Assembly (NCBI RefSeq): GCF_020520425.1
Contig: NC_079492.1
Coordinates: forward strand, 112,813,157 to 112,877,156
DNA: 64,000 bases
Direction of reading: 5' to 3'
DNA from: Spinacia oleracea
Taxonomy: Eukaryota; Streptophyta; Magnoliopsida; Caryophyllales; Amaranthaceae
Shown: in pieces, positions 52,824 to 64,000 of the stretch
Layout: every line of letters begins with the position of its first letter
How positions within the stretch are numbered: position 1 is the first letter of the stretch
Translations under genes and position numbers: made by a program
Notes under the pieces: model-generated
Told to the model about the DNA's origin: nothing
Database searches by the model: none
The model's input: the letters and a program-made list of their open reading frames with translations, nothing else

Positions 52824-55800
52824 GCGATTAGGGCACGATAATCATGTGCCTTTAGGGTACGTTCCCGTCGTTTATCCAAGGGGCTCCGGCGACGGCGTCG
52901 GCTTTCCAGTGTCAGGTGACGACGGCTAAGGGTCAGGCGACGGCAATCAGGCTGGTTCCAGGCGGTTCCAGGCGGTTTTAGGTGGGCTTTGCTGGCGGTT
53001 ATTCAAGTGTCGACGGGAACTTTCTGGCTGTCTCAAGTGTCGACGGCTTTTTCCGGTGGGCTAGGACGGTATCTCAGGCGTTTTCCGGTGGTCTAGGACG
53101 GCATTTCGGGTTCCAGTTTGTTGTTACGACCAGTTTCCGGCGAGTGGGTGTTGGTTTTTCATATCAGCAGTTTCCGGCAGTGTGTCGATCAGGTTGTGTG
53201 AGTTCGTTTGTCCGGCCATTCGTGTGTGTTTGGGTGATTGATCAGGTACGACGGCTAGCTGGTTCGACGCTACTGCAATTCGTGGGTTCAGGTTGGTGTT
53301 TCTTGTGGTCAGTTTGGTATTTCAGTTTGGTGTTCGTTGTTACTGTGGGTTGTTTTGGAAGCGTGTTGTGTGGTCAGATTGGTGTTTGGTGAGTTCATTT
53401 TGGTGGTTTGGGGTGTACGAGTTCAGCTTTTGGAGTTCAGCTTTGGTGGTTCTGTTTTGGTGGTTTGTGGGTGTACAAGTTCAACTTCGTCGGTGTTGGT
53501 GTTGGGTGTGTCAGTCAGCTTTGGTAGTTTTGGTTAGCTTGTCTCGGCAGTTGTTGTTTGGTTTTCCGGCGAGTGATCGTTGTGGTTGGTAGTGGGTACG
53601 TTGGTGTTACTTTTTGGTTGAAGTGCTTTGATATGGCGGCTTCCGTGGAGAAGTTTCATTGCCCTTTTGTGGGTCTTAGCGGGTGCCAGGATGGAGGTGG
53701 GCGTGGTATGGTAAGGAGTTCTCTGATCACTCACTTACGGGATCGTCATTGTTGCTCTGGTGTGCGGGATGTAACCCGTCATTCCCTTACTACCAATTTG
53801 CAGGTTTTTTCTGCGGCTGAGGTGACTTTTCGTCGTATGGGAATTTGGCTGTGTGGAGATTGTTTCAAGACGCATACTCATCGTACTAGGTGTCGACATG
53901 GCAGTGGTTCTAGTACTGTTTTTGTGGACCCACCTAATTCCGGGGATGGTATTATTCGTTTTATTCTCTACGGTATTCAAAAGCCTCAAGCTCCTACTGC
54001 CGAGCTGTCTTCTTCTGATGCGCCTCGAGAACATCATTTTTCTTTTGATGTTGCTCTTCTAGACACTTTATTGTCTAAGCGGTTGCGTTCTGTGAAATCC
54101 ATCCCTCCCAAATGTCGTTTGGGTTTTTCGCGAGTTCTAAAAGGGGCGCTTGATAAGGTGATTTGCAGACCAGATGACATTGCTTGTTGGGTTCAGTTGC
54201 TTGTGTTGCCTCTTTGTGTGCTCTCGACTTTTTCTCCGCGAAGTAATCGCGAGTGTTCCTCTGGTGTTAGGCGGCGGCGACAGGAAGAGAGTATCACCTC
54301 TGCTATTCGTTCTTGGGGTGAGCCTGGTGGTTTTGAGCAGCTTGTCATCGACACATTGGCTAGCGTGTCTCCATTGGATGTTGACGAAGACCAGGATTTG
54401 GCGGAGCGTAATATTAAGCAATGCAAGAGAAAGATTTCTGACGGTCACTACACTGCTGCTGTTAGAGTTCTTTCGTCCTCTGGCCTTGCTCCTTACTGTG
54501 GTGCTACTCTGGCTGATTTGCAAGAAAAACACCCTTCCTTTCCGGTCCCTACCTTACCGGATATCCCTGTTGATCATCACCTTACTGCTTCATCCGCTGT
54601 TGTGTTGGAGTAGATTAGGGGCTTTCCGCGGGGTACTTCGTGCGGTAGAGATGGCTTGCGTGCTCAACACCTTTTGGATTGCTTGGGTGGTGCTGCTGTA
54701 GCTGTTTCTGATGAGTTGGTGGATGCTATTACTCAGGTAGTTAATCTCTTTCTTGCTGGAAAGTGTCCTGGTGAGCTTGGAGGATATATTGTTAGTGCTC
54801 CTCTTACGCCGCTTGTTAAGCCTGGTGGTGGTATTCGGCCTATTGCTGTGGGCACTGTTTGGAGGCGCCTTGTTTCTAAGGTCGGGGCTGTTTTGATTGG
54901 CCCGCGTTTAGGAAACTACTTCGGAGGGCTTCAGTTTGGTGTTGGGGTTCCAGCTGGTGGTGAGGCTATTCTCCATGCTGTCAATCGTTTGGTTGAGGCT
55001 CGTGGGGCTGATGTTGGCCTCTCTATGTTATTGGTGGATTTTCGGAATGCGTTCAATTTAGTTGATCGATCGGCTTTGTTGCGTGAGGTTCGGCTACACT
55101 GTCCTGCTCTTTCGTGTTGGGTTGAATTCTGCTACTCTTCTCCAGCACGGCTGTACTATGGGGAGCATACCTTGTGGTCTTGTCAAGGTGTGCAGCAAGG
55201 GGATCCTCTCGGCCCTTTGCTTTTCTCTCTGGTTCTACATCCACTGGTGTGTCGAATCAGAGACTCTTTTGATCTATCTCTTCAGGCTTGGTACTTGGAC
55301 GATGGCACTATCGTTGGTGATACTTTGGTGGTTGGAAAGGTCTTGGAGTTGATTTTGGAAGAGGGTCCTCATTTAGGTCTCCATGTTAATGTTGAGAAGA
55401 CAGAGGTTTTCTGGCCCTCAGAGGACCCACGTAGTCGTCTAGAGGGTGTCTTTCCTTCGGATATTGCTCGTCCAGCGCTTGGTGTTAAGTTGCTTGGTGG
55501 TCCAGTCAGTACGGATTCCTCTTTTTGTAAGGAGTTGGTTTCGCAGCGTGTGTCGAAGACTGTTGTGTTGATGGATGCTGTGGCTAAGCTTAATGATCCC
55601 CAGTGTGAGTTGTTGCTTCTTCGTGCGTGTACTGGAGTCTCTAAACTCTACTTTGCTATGCGCACTTGTCCGCCTCATCTTTTCGAAGCGGCCCAATTAT
55701 CCTTTGATGTGGCTCTTCGGGCTTCTTTAGAGCGTATCGTGACTGCTTCGGGACCTGGGTTCGGTGACTGGCAATGGCGTCTTGCCACCTTGCCTTATTC

Positions 55801-56868
55801 TTATGGAGGATTGGGTGTTTATTCAGCTGGTGATGTTCGGTATTATGCTTTTCTTGCATCTCGTTTGCAGTCTTCTGGTTTGCAGGATTCGCTTCTTCGG
55901 CTTTCAGGTGTTGATGGTCGGGGACCGGCCTTTGATGATGCTCTTGGTCTTTTCAATAGGACCGTGGATACCGACCTTATGAGTAGCCCTAGTGAGATCG
56001 CTGCCCCCACACTCATGAAGAAATTGGCAGACATATATTTCACGAAGGTTACGGATGATGCGGTATCCGCCTACTCCTTATCTTCACGTCATGTTGCCTT
56101 ATGGAAATCACAGCAGGGGGATCACTCCTCAGCTTGGTTGCGGGCAGTCCCCATCTCAGGTTTGGGCCAGACTATGAACGGTAAGACTTATCGTTCGGTT
56201 CTTTGCTATCGGTTGGGTATTCCTTTGTTCTCTGATTCGGCGTCGTGTTCTGCTTGCTCTCGGGTTTTTGATGGGGACATTTATGGGGATCATGCCGTGT
56301 CTTGTGCTGGGATCGTGGGTATCAAACATCGGCATAATGTTGTTCGTGATACCCTTTTGGATATTTGCTATCGGTCGGGGATTTCTGCTCGCAAGGAGGT
56401 TGATGTTGGGCTGACTAGTGAGGGTGATGGAGCTCTTCGTCCTGCAGATATATTGCTTTATTCATGGGATGGCGGTCTAGATGTGTGTGTTGACTTGACT
56501 GGGTCTTCTCCTATGACGCAATCTGGGTTGTCAGGCTTCGTTCCGGGTCGGGTTGTGGCGGTTGCAGCGCAGCGAAAGCTGGATAAGTATGCGGCACGTT
56601 GTAGGGCTTTGGGTTACGGTTTCTTTCCTTTTTCCTTCTCTTCTTTTGGGGAATTAGAGAAAGGGGCAGTTTCTTTGCTGAAGCGGGTCCAGGCGTACTC
56701 CAGGGCTCAAGACATTGGGGCGCGGGCTGCTGCCCACATTTTCAGCAGGATCGGGTTCGCCATAGCTAGAGGAGTGGGGGCCCAGATTGTATCTCGGCTC
56801 CCCTCCAACTTCTTGTAGTCCACTTGATCTTTGTCGCTTGTTAAGCATGTAACGTTTTGGTGTTTTCT

Positions 56869-56905
<37 letters not shown>
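52824..56905 (+). mobile_element. LINE of the restriction-like-endonuclease type inserted in (TAA)n
   Basis: A GC-rich, Gly/Val-coding-biased 5' untranslated region (52824-53632) is followed by one long frame (53633-56818, one internal TAG), a 50-base 3' UTR and a tail of about 12 TAA/ATA units (56867-56903). The left flank is also (TAA)n. There is no LTR and no poly(A). Base composition (near 50% GC) contrasts sharply with the AT-rich neighbourhood. Domain order and endonuclease type set it apart from the plant L1 and RTE clades. Confidence 0.8.
53633..56818 (+). pseudogene. LINE polyprotein: zinc finger, reverse transcriptase, CCHC, restriction-like endonuclease (one stop)
   Basis: The start at ATG 53633 (MAASVEKFHCPF) is preferred over the alternative 25 codons upstream. 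Codons 10-39 form a C2H2-like finger (C10, C18, H34, H39), and a second Cys/His cluster follows (CGDCFKTHTHRTRCRH). TAG at 54611 (codon 327) interrupts the frame, which stays open on both sides. After it come RT motifs LVDFRNAFNLVD (A), CQGVQQGDPLGPLLF (B) and AWYLDDG (C, catalytic Asp pair). Then CSACSRVFDGDIYGDHAVSC gives C-X2-C-X11-H-X3-C, followed by HRHN, RPADIL, VDLTG and QRKLDKY. This matches the R2/R4 RLE core (H-N, R-PD, D, K-KY). The catalytic Asp of RPAD and the Asp 15 residues later are present. No APE motifs (SGDFN, SDH) occur. Apart from the single TAG the protein looks intact and recently active. Confidence 0.85.
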
Positions 56906-56906
<1 letters not shown>

Positions 56907-57172
56907 CAATATTAAGAAAAAAAATAACTATATTAACATTAATGGGAAAATTTAATAACAAAAATAAAAACAATAGATGACAACATCACAATATCTTCCA
57001 CTCTAAGGAGAAATATATGCTCAAGTCACAATTACAAGGGTTTCTTCTTCCTCTCTCTGGAGGCGCACGTTAGGGTGAATCTACTATCGTGCACCCATCA
57101 CCATTAATGGGTATGAAAAGAAATCTGCGACCCGTTCTTCACCTCAAGCTAGTGGTACCACTCTAGAACACA

Positions 57173-59415
57173 ATGCAACCCAAAAAAAATGCAACTTTAG
57201 GCCATAATTCAGCTCTACCTCAACCTCAAGCAACAGGCAGTTCTTCTTCCATGGAGACGTCGGGTGAGTTGATTTCTTCTCCTCTGGTTCATGCTAGTGC
57301 TGATTTAATACTTATTGAACTCCATAATACTATCTTGCAATATCACCACTCACTTGGTATCCCTATTCCCACAATGACCCAAAATGAGTCGTTATGTTCA
57401 AATCTAGAGGGCCGAGGGGGGGTACGTGGGTTTGCTAGTCGAAATAGTGGAGTGTCACAGGTAGGGGTGTTAACGAGCCGAGCCGAGACCAAACTTAGGC
57501 AAGCTCGGCTCGAGCTCGAAACTTCTAACCTTAGGCTCGGCTCGAGCTCGAAGCTCGGCGAGCCTTGAAAACTGAGCTCGAGCTCGGGCTCGAACCTAGG
57601 CTCGGTTCGGCTCGAGCTCGGGCTCGAAACCAAGCTCGATTCGGCTCGTGCTTTGTTCAAGCATAGGAATAACTGTAGCCCAATTCAAAATAAGCTAAGC
57701 CCAAAATAGACACAAAATATTAGACTTTATAGGGCCCAATAAATGGTATTATTTGATGCCATATCCAAACAGCCTAATAGTCATTTAGTTTTATAAGTGA
57801 TTCTAGTTGGCTACTTATTTGCTTTTGCCGATATGGGACAATGAAACTTTGTCAGTAATAAAGTCTCAACTACTGCCATTAACAAATGTGATTCTCTATT
57901 TTAAATTGTCCTCCAAAAGTGTAATGTAACGTGCACAATTGTTTGAGATTTGGTTGAATGCCATATTGCCAACAAATAAATCCCATGTTCATTCCTTCTA
58001 TAGTTCTATAATAAGCCTTAGACCAGTCATGGCAGCTCCAATGGTCGTTCCCCTGAAGGAATTTTCAGCAATTGGTGTATCAAGAACTCTTAGATCCTCA
58101 TATTTGGGGGTCAGTCCTTTAGTCACTTTACATTCGCACCCCTTTCCATTTCCTCATCAAGACCTTGACGAAATGCTTCAAAGAGAAACACCTCAGCTTG
58201 ACAAACCAAATGGCCCATATAAAGTATTATTATTGCAATATGAGTTTAATTTATATGCATCTCATTCTTTCATTCTTTTGCAATAACCAATGTGGGATAG
58301 TCTTAAGTAGTAAAAATTACAGTATTATTAAAGCTCGAGCTTGCTCACGAGCTTTCGAGCCGAGCTTAGGATAGCTCAGGCTTGGCTTGTTAAGATCTCG
58401 AGCCGAACCCGAGCTCGAGTCGAGCCCGCCCGAGCCGAACTTTGACCGAGCTTTAGCGAGCCGAGTATCGAATAGTTCACGAGCAGGCTCGGCTCATTAA
58501 CACCCGGAGGGTGAAGAGGTTAATGAGAGGATTAGAACTTTGGCTGTGCAACTAGAGGAAACTTTGGTACAAAGTAACCAGATTTGTGACCCAATTCAAG
58601 GTGTTGTTGGTAGTCAGCAGGTTCAAAGAAGGTTGAATTTGCAGGGCCCTCCTATGGTGGCTCCTACTACAATTGTTCCTACCTAGTCCAGTTTGTTCCA
58701 ACGTTCCCCACTGACTAGTAAGGGAGCATCTCTTCAATTTGTTTCCCCAATTTTGAAGGAAGGGAAGAAAATGACACAATTACAAAAAGTTGAGGTTGAT
58801 GCCATGACTAAGAAGTGGATTAGGTCTCTGGTGATGTACATAGTGGGTGAAGTTCCTACTATTGCATCTATTTAAAGATACATTGCTGCAAATTGGAGTC
58901 ATGTCAGTGCCCCTAGTGTTTATTTGCATGATGATGGATACTTTGTGTTACATTTTAGTTCTATTAAAGAGAGAAATGAAGTGTTGTGTGGTGGACCTTA
59001 TACTTTTTCAATAGACCAATAATCATCAAACCCTGGTCTCCTGATTTCAACTTCTATGAGGAAGTTCTTAGGGTCATTCCTTTGTGGATTAGGCTTCCTA
59101 ATCTGCCTCTTAACTGCTGGAGTTGTGATTCATTTAGCAGAATTGCTAGCTTACTTGGTGTTTTCTGTGTGTGCTGATGATTGTACCACTAGGCAACAGA
59201 GGGTGTCATTTGCAAGAATTTTGGTGGAAATGGATGTCATTGCTGAACTGCCAGAACACATTTTGGTTGAAGACATCAGTGGCAATGTGTTTAAACAGAA
59301 AGTTCAGTATGATTGGAAACCCACATACTGTCATAAATGTCAAATTCCAGGGCATAATTGTGAGGGAGTAAACCACTCTCACCCTCAACCTACAGGAAAG
59401 AACCACAGAGAGTGA
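57173..59415 (+). pseudogene. L1 ORF1 (nucleic-acid-binding protein) remnant
   Basis: It starts MQPKKNATLGHN at 57173, is interrupted by the 57462-58505 insertion, and resumes with EEVNERIRTLAVQLEE (58515). It includes the DUF4283-like domain (WIRSLVMYIVGEVPTI, IAANWSHVSAPSVYLHDDGYF, LHFSSIKERNEVL) and the zinc knuckle YCHKCQIPGHNC near 59330. Stops lie at 58684, 58873 and about 59021, and there is a frame change around 59050. Confidence 0.75.
57462..58505. mobile_element. hAT-like non-autonomous element with GAGCTCGAGCTCG core
   Basis: TAGGGGTGTTAACGAGCCGAG at the left and CTCGGCTCATTAACACCC at the right pair as inverted ends, of the same type as 12996-14062. The right end lacks the final CTA, and no 8-bp duplication is visible, probably a small deletion. 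Both arms are built of repeated GAGCTCGAGC / GGCTCGGCTC. The middle (57660-58320) is plain AT-rich. Confidence 0.75.
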
Positions 59416-59701
59416 AGATGGTTTGGGTTCCCAAGAAAAACAAGCTCCAACCGCTGCTGCTCCCACATCTATCTCTACTCCTTTGAACCAACCAGTTGCA
59501 GCTACCCACTCTGGTGCTGATGCAGGTTGAAAGGTTGCTACTAAAAGTACTAGGAACAGGGGTGTGCATGTACCTACTACAACACCTTTTGCACTTTGGT
59601 TGAAGATGATTCTGATACACATGATACTGATGATGACTTTGATGAGGATGCTGATGTTGGCCAGCAAGAGGATGGGATTGTGCTTCCCCCTGATCCTTTA
59701 T

Positions 59702-62700
59702 GTTAAGCCTTTGCACTTGGAATATAAGGGGGATGAATGATCCCTCTAAGGTTACTGAGGTAAAAAAATTATAAGTCAGTATAATATTACTATTATAGCT
59801 TTACTTGAAACTAGAGTTAACAATAGTAAATTCCAGAATATTGTAAAGAAATTTGGCACTCGGTGGACTTGGGTACACAACTATCTCTTCTATAGTAGGG
59901 GTAGAATCTGGTTGGGGTGGCAACCTGGCTCAGTAACAGTTAAAGTTGGCAAAATTCATGAACAATATATCCATTGTGAGATCCTTGACTCACATGGTGA
60001 CTTTGTTTTCTATTTTACTGTTGTGTATGGCTTGCATACTATTGATGACAGGAACCAGCTGTGGAGTGATCTTGGTAGAATTGGGATTGGAATTGGGAAT
60101 GTACCATGGCTTATTTCTGGAGACTTCAATGCTATTCTTGATGTTCAAGATAGAATTAATGGAGCTCCAGTTACATGGGCTGACATTAGGGACTTTGTTG
60201 GTTTTATTGATGATTGTAAGCTATTTGAACTGAGGAGTAGGGGTTACTTTTACTCTTGGCATAAAGGTGGAGATTCTACTAAAACTTCTAGTAGAATAGA
60301 CAGATGCTTAGGTAATACTGAGTGGGTGAATAACAATAGTGCTATCTGTTCTGAATATCTCAAATCTTCTCTTTCTGACCACTGTCCTCTCCTCATCAAA
60401 TGCATTCCAGAATTTCAAGGAGGTGGAAGACCTTTCAAATTTTTTAACTATCTTGCTGACCACCCTAATTTCCTCACTATGGTTGATCTTGGCTGGAAAA
60501 AGGTTGTCCATGGGTATGTTATGTTCACAATGTGGGAAAAGACTCAAACTGGTTAAGGAAAAGCTTAAATCTCTACACCAGCAAGAATTTAAAGGGATTC
60601 AGGAGAAAATTACTCAAGCCAGGGCTCGGTTGGATATTATTCAAACTCAACTTCAGAACTCTCACTCTGATTCTTCCCTCTTGGTTCAGGAACAAGTTTG
60701 TTTTCTCAGTTGAAGAAGTGGCTAAAAACTGAAGAAAGTGCTTTGAGGCAGAAGTCTAGACTTCAATGGTTGAAAGATGGAGATTCCAACAATAGTTTTT
60801 TCTTTGCTGCAGTCAAAGAGAGACACAGGGTTAACAAAATTATTGAGCTTACTGATGCTACCAATAACAAACTGGTGAAACCTTCAGACATTCAGAATGA
60901 GATAGTTCAGTTCTATGCATCCCTTTTAGGATCTTGTGCCCATAATCTATCTATGATTGATATTCCCACTATGAGGAGTGGACCTCAACTTAGTTATGAG
61001 GATAGATCTTATCTATGTTGCTCAGTTACTAATGCAGAAATTGATATGGCACTGAAGGGTATTGGAGATTGCAAAGCACCTGGTATTGATGGGTTGAATG
61101 CTGTGTTTTTCATGAGAGCTTGGCCAATTCTTAAATGTGATATCTATGCAGCAGTGAGACAATTTTTTGAAAAGAAAGTTTTGCTGAAACAAATTAACTG
61201 CACTTCTATTACTCTGGTTCCTAAAGTTCCAAATCCCACCAAGATCAAGGAATACAAACCAATTACATGTTGCACAGTACTGTACAAGATCATTTCAAAA
61301 ATTCTTACTGCTAGGCTTCAAAGGGTGGTGAGCTCTGTTGTAAGTGAATGCCAAGTTGGATTCATACCTGGAAGACATATTGCTGACAATATTTTGTTAG
61401 CTACTGAGCTTGTTAAAGGCTACAACAGGAAGCACCTCTCCCCTAGATGTATGATCAAAGTTGATCTTAAAAAAGCTTAAGGCTCCATTGAATGGAGTTT
61501 TCTCAGGTGTGTTATGACTGCATTGGGTTTTCCCACTGTGTTCCTGGATTAGATATTTGCTTGCATTACTTCTGTTTCATATAGTGTTCAGCTGAATGGT
61601 AAACCATGCCCTCCCTTTGCTGCTAAGAAAGGTCTTAGACAGGGTGACCCTCTATCCCCTTTCCTGTTTGCTATGGGTATGGAATATCTCTCAAGAAACA
61701 TGCTCCTGCTCAAGGATGACCCTAATTTCAATTTTCATCCCAAATGTGAGAGAATGAACATCACACACATGATGTTTGCTGATGATCTTCTTATGTTCTG
61801 TAGAGGGGAGACTATTTCTGCTTCCATGTTGTTCCAAAAATTTCAGAACTTCTCCATTGCTTCTGGTTTGGAAGCTAATCTGGATAAGAGAAATGTCTAC
61901 TTATGTGGTGTTACAAATGCAGTTCAGACTCAGATTCTTACTAACCTCAATATTCCAATGGGTGAATTCCCATTCAGATACTTGGGTGTGCCTCTCTCTA
62001 CTACAAAACTTTCTTAAATTCAGTGTAAACCTTTAATTGAAAAGGTTCTAGCTAGAGCCAAGTCTTGGACATCAAGGTTTCTATCCTATGCAGGCAGGTT
62101 ACATGCAGTTGATCAAAACAATTCTCCTCGATTTACAAAACTTTTGTTGTCAGATCTTTGTCCTCCCTAAGAAAGTTATCAAAGAACTTCAAGGGTATTG
62201 TAGGCTTTTCTTGTGGACCGGTGACACTACTAATTCAAAAAAATCTCTGGTGGCATGGGCTACTCTTTGTCTTCCCAAAACTGTTGGTGGTTTAAACATC
62301 AAGAACATGGAACTTTGGAACAAGGCAGCTGTGTGTAAACTCCTATGGGCCTTAACCCACAAAAAAGATAAGCTATGGGTTAGATGGGTTGATAGTTACT
62401 ATATGAAAGGGAGACCTCTTGGTAGTTTTCAGTGCTCCAGTAATATGTCTTGGGCCCTGAAAAAGATTTTTTGTTGTATGCCTCTGGTGGAGAGTGTTGG
62501 TGGATGGGATGGAGTTATGAAAGATGGTTTATTCTCTATTAACTTGATGTATAGGATACTGTGTGGTGATTATCCTAAGGTTCCATGGAGAAGGGTGATA
62601 TGCAACAACTATGCTACTCCTAAGAGCTTATTCATCCTTTGGTTGGTGATTTGAAAAGAATTCCTACTCTTGACAGACTGCTTAAATGGTCCATTGTTAC

Positions 62701-63068
62701 TTCTGATAACTGTCTACACTGCAACTTTAGCTCTGAATTTGTTGAGCATTTATTTTTTGAGTGTGGGTTCACATCTCAGGTCTGGGAGAAGGTGCTTACT
62801 CTCCTTCACTTTACTAAGTCTCCTGCTGGCCATTTTCTGTGAAGAACTAGAGTGGGTTCTAAAATTCAGTAAGAAGAATGGTAGTAGACAGAAGCTCTTG
62901 GTGATGTTCTTTGCTGAAACAGTGTACTCTATTTGGCTCAATAGAAATGATAAATTGTACAACCAACATTGTAAGAACCCTACTGAATTGTTTAGGGATA
63001 TACAGTTTAAAGTAGATGCTAGATGCCCCCCTGATCTTAGTTCTAAGTTGTTGGACTTAAGCTGTTAG
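59702..63068 (+). pseudogene. L1 ORF2 (APE endonuclease, reverse transcriptase) remnant
   Basis: CTWNIRGMNDP (59711) opens the AP-endonuclease domain, with LLETRV, WLISGDFNAILD and LSDHCPLL (60375). RT follows in 60698-62017: GDCKAPGIDGLN, LVPKVPNP..KEYKPIT, VGFIPGRHIADNIL, KVDLKKA then stop, GLRQGDPLSPFLFA, and catalytic FADDLLMF at 61773. The zf-RVT region has CLHCNFSSEFVEHLFFEC (62711). Breaks at 59773 (stop), 60554, 60712, 61478, 62015 and 62652 leave it inactive. Confidence 0.85.
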
Positions 63069-63224
63069 CTTTGTAATCTGTTGATTTGTGTAGGCTTTGT
63101 GCTTGTATGGCTGTTGCCTGGTTTCACTTCCTTTGGTAATAAAATCCCCTTTTATTTGCCAAAAAAAAAAAAAAAAAAAGATTAATATGAAAATGCTAAT
63201 AACATAAACAAATTAAGTTGAACT

Positions 63225-63505
63225 ATAACCTATTCTTTCAAACTAAACTAAATTTATTTGACCTAAACTGAACTAGCTTATGAATTTATTAGACTTATAC
63301 TGAAGTGATTTGAACTTGTTAGACATGAACTGAACTTATTGGATATGAACTGAACTGAACTGAACCGAACTGAAGTTATTGAACCAAACCGATCAAACTT
63401 ATCGGGCCTGAACCGAACCGAACTGGACTTATTGGACCTGAACTGAACTGGACTGAACTTATTTAATCTAAATTGGATTTATTAGACCTGAACTGAACTG
63501 CATTT
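63225..63505. repeat. Degenerate TGAACTGAACTTATTGGA repeat, right block
   Basis: More than ten units of YTGAACTGAACTTATTRGACC with CGAACCGAAC variants. It is the counterpart of 51690-51865. Confidence 0.75.
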
Positions 63506-64000
63506 TTTTTTGAAGTCCGAAAAAAAAGGGTCTAACCCTCTAATCTTTAGAATTATTAAAACATAACATATTACGACATGTTTGCTTTTGGATTATAGAA
63601 ATTTAATTTAATTGTGTTTCATTCAATTTGTGAATGAGCCGAATATTGTAGCTAGGTCGGTCGGCGACGGCGTTGTCTTTCGCTAAATACTGAATGAGTA
63701 TAATATAGAGAATATTATATTAAGTTAATTTCGTAAAATATTCACATAATAGACCTACAGTGAAATACTAGTTAACATGGAGAAAATTATTTTTATTATT
63801 GCAAAATGATAAAGGTCGCAAATGCGACAAAATAATTTATGTCGCAATTACTTTTTTTAATTGCATAATTTTTTTTTTTAGATTGTAATTTCTATCTTTT
63901 AATTTATTCTTTTTTTATGAATTACCTTATTTTAATATTTTCATAGTAAAAATAAAACACTGATAGTAAAAATAATTCGATGAGAACACACATGTGTAAC
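63506..64000. other. AT-rich end of window
   Basis: No gene recognised. GTCGCAAATGCGAC near 63826 is a short palindrome. Confidence 0.45.

Larger units (their letters stand above)
56961..63179 (+). mobile_element. Plant L1-type LINE, decayed
   Basis: ORF1 remnant, ORF2 remnant (APE endonuclease, RT, zf-RVT) and a 19-base poly(A) tail at 63161-63179. Diverged target duplications ATTAATGGGAAAATTTAATAACA (56938-56960) and ATTAATATGAAAATGCTAATAAC (63181-63203) flank it. The 5' region is present, so it is near full length. A hAT-like element is inserted in ORF1. Multiple stops. Confidence 0.85.

Noticed and set aside
52982..53592. Val/Gly/Trp-rich + frames before the LINE ORF
   Set aside because: Low-complexity translation of the G/T-rich LINE 5' UTR. 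The real ORF begins at 53633.

Overview
This is a window of flowering-plant nuclear DNA, most likely a eudicot. It is AT-rich and intron-containing, and it holds plant Ty1/copia and Ty3/gypsy LTR elements, Stowaway, hAT, Mutator-like and Helitron DNA elements, plant L1 LINEs and tRNA-derived SINEs. A lineage within Caryophyllales is possible but cannot be fixed from the sequence alone.

Only two host genes look intact. The first is a two-exon NAD(P)-dependent Gfo/Idh/MocA oxidoreductase on the + strand (18327-18797 joined to 27290-27910). Its 8.5 kb intron is packed with MITEs, a hAT MITE, a Helitron and a Pack-MULE carrying a PPR fragment. The second is a WOX3/PRESSED FLOWER-type WUSCHEL-related homeobox gene on the - strand (51339-50827 joined to 49816-49517), with the homeodomain in exon 1 and the WUS box in exon 2.

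Layout. 1-1.9 kb: an internally deleted copia element. 2.2-9.4 kb: the decayed 3' half of a Ty3/gypsy (Tat-like) element, split by a copia LTR fragment and carrying an apparently spliced antisense ORF. 9.4-11.5 kb: a triple nest (MITE, then solo copia LTR, then Stowaway). 11.5-17.5 kb: a Stowaway cluster, a hAT element with a repetitive core, a Helitron and a Mutator-like remnant. 18-28 kb: the oxidoreductase gene. 28.2-35.9 kb: a gypsy 5' end broken by a reverse-oriented decayed copia element. 36-39.7 kb: captured ankyrin and pfkB-kinase gene fragments beside CACTA-like termini. 40-43.2 kb: two copia LTRs, one a solo LTR with a perfect 5-bp target-site duplication (TSD). 43.5-45.2 kb: a reverse gypsy 5' end. 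46.1-47.9 kb: a fold-back Mutator-like element with GRF zinc-finger fragments, followed by a small Helitron. 49.5-51.3 kb: WOX3. 52.7-63.5 kb: two LINEs side by side.

The most unusual object is the first of these LINEs (about 52824-56905). It has an N-terminal C2H2-like finger, a YLDD reverse transcriptase, a C-terminal CCHC knuckle and an RPAD...D restriction-like endonuclease. It has no visible apurinic endonuclease and lies between (TAA)n tracts. That is the architecture and target preference known from R4/Dong-type elements of animals. One in-frame TAG interrupts an otherwise open frame of about 1060 codons. The neighbouring LINE is an ordinary, decayed plant L1 with a poly(A) tail.
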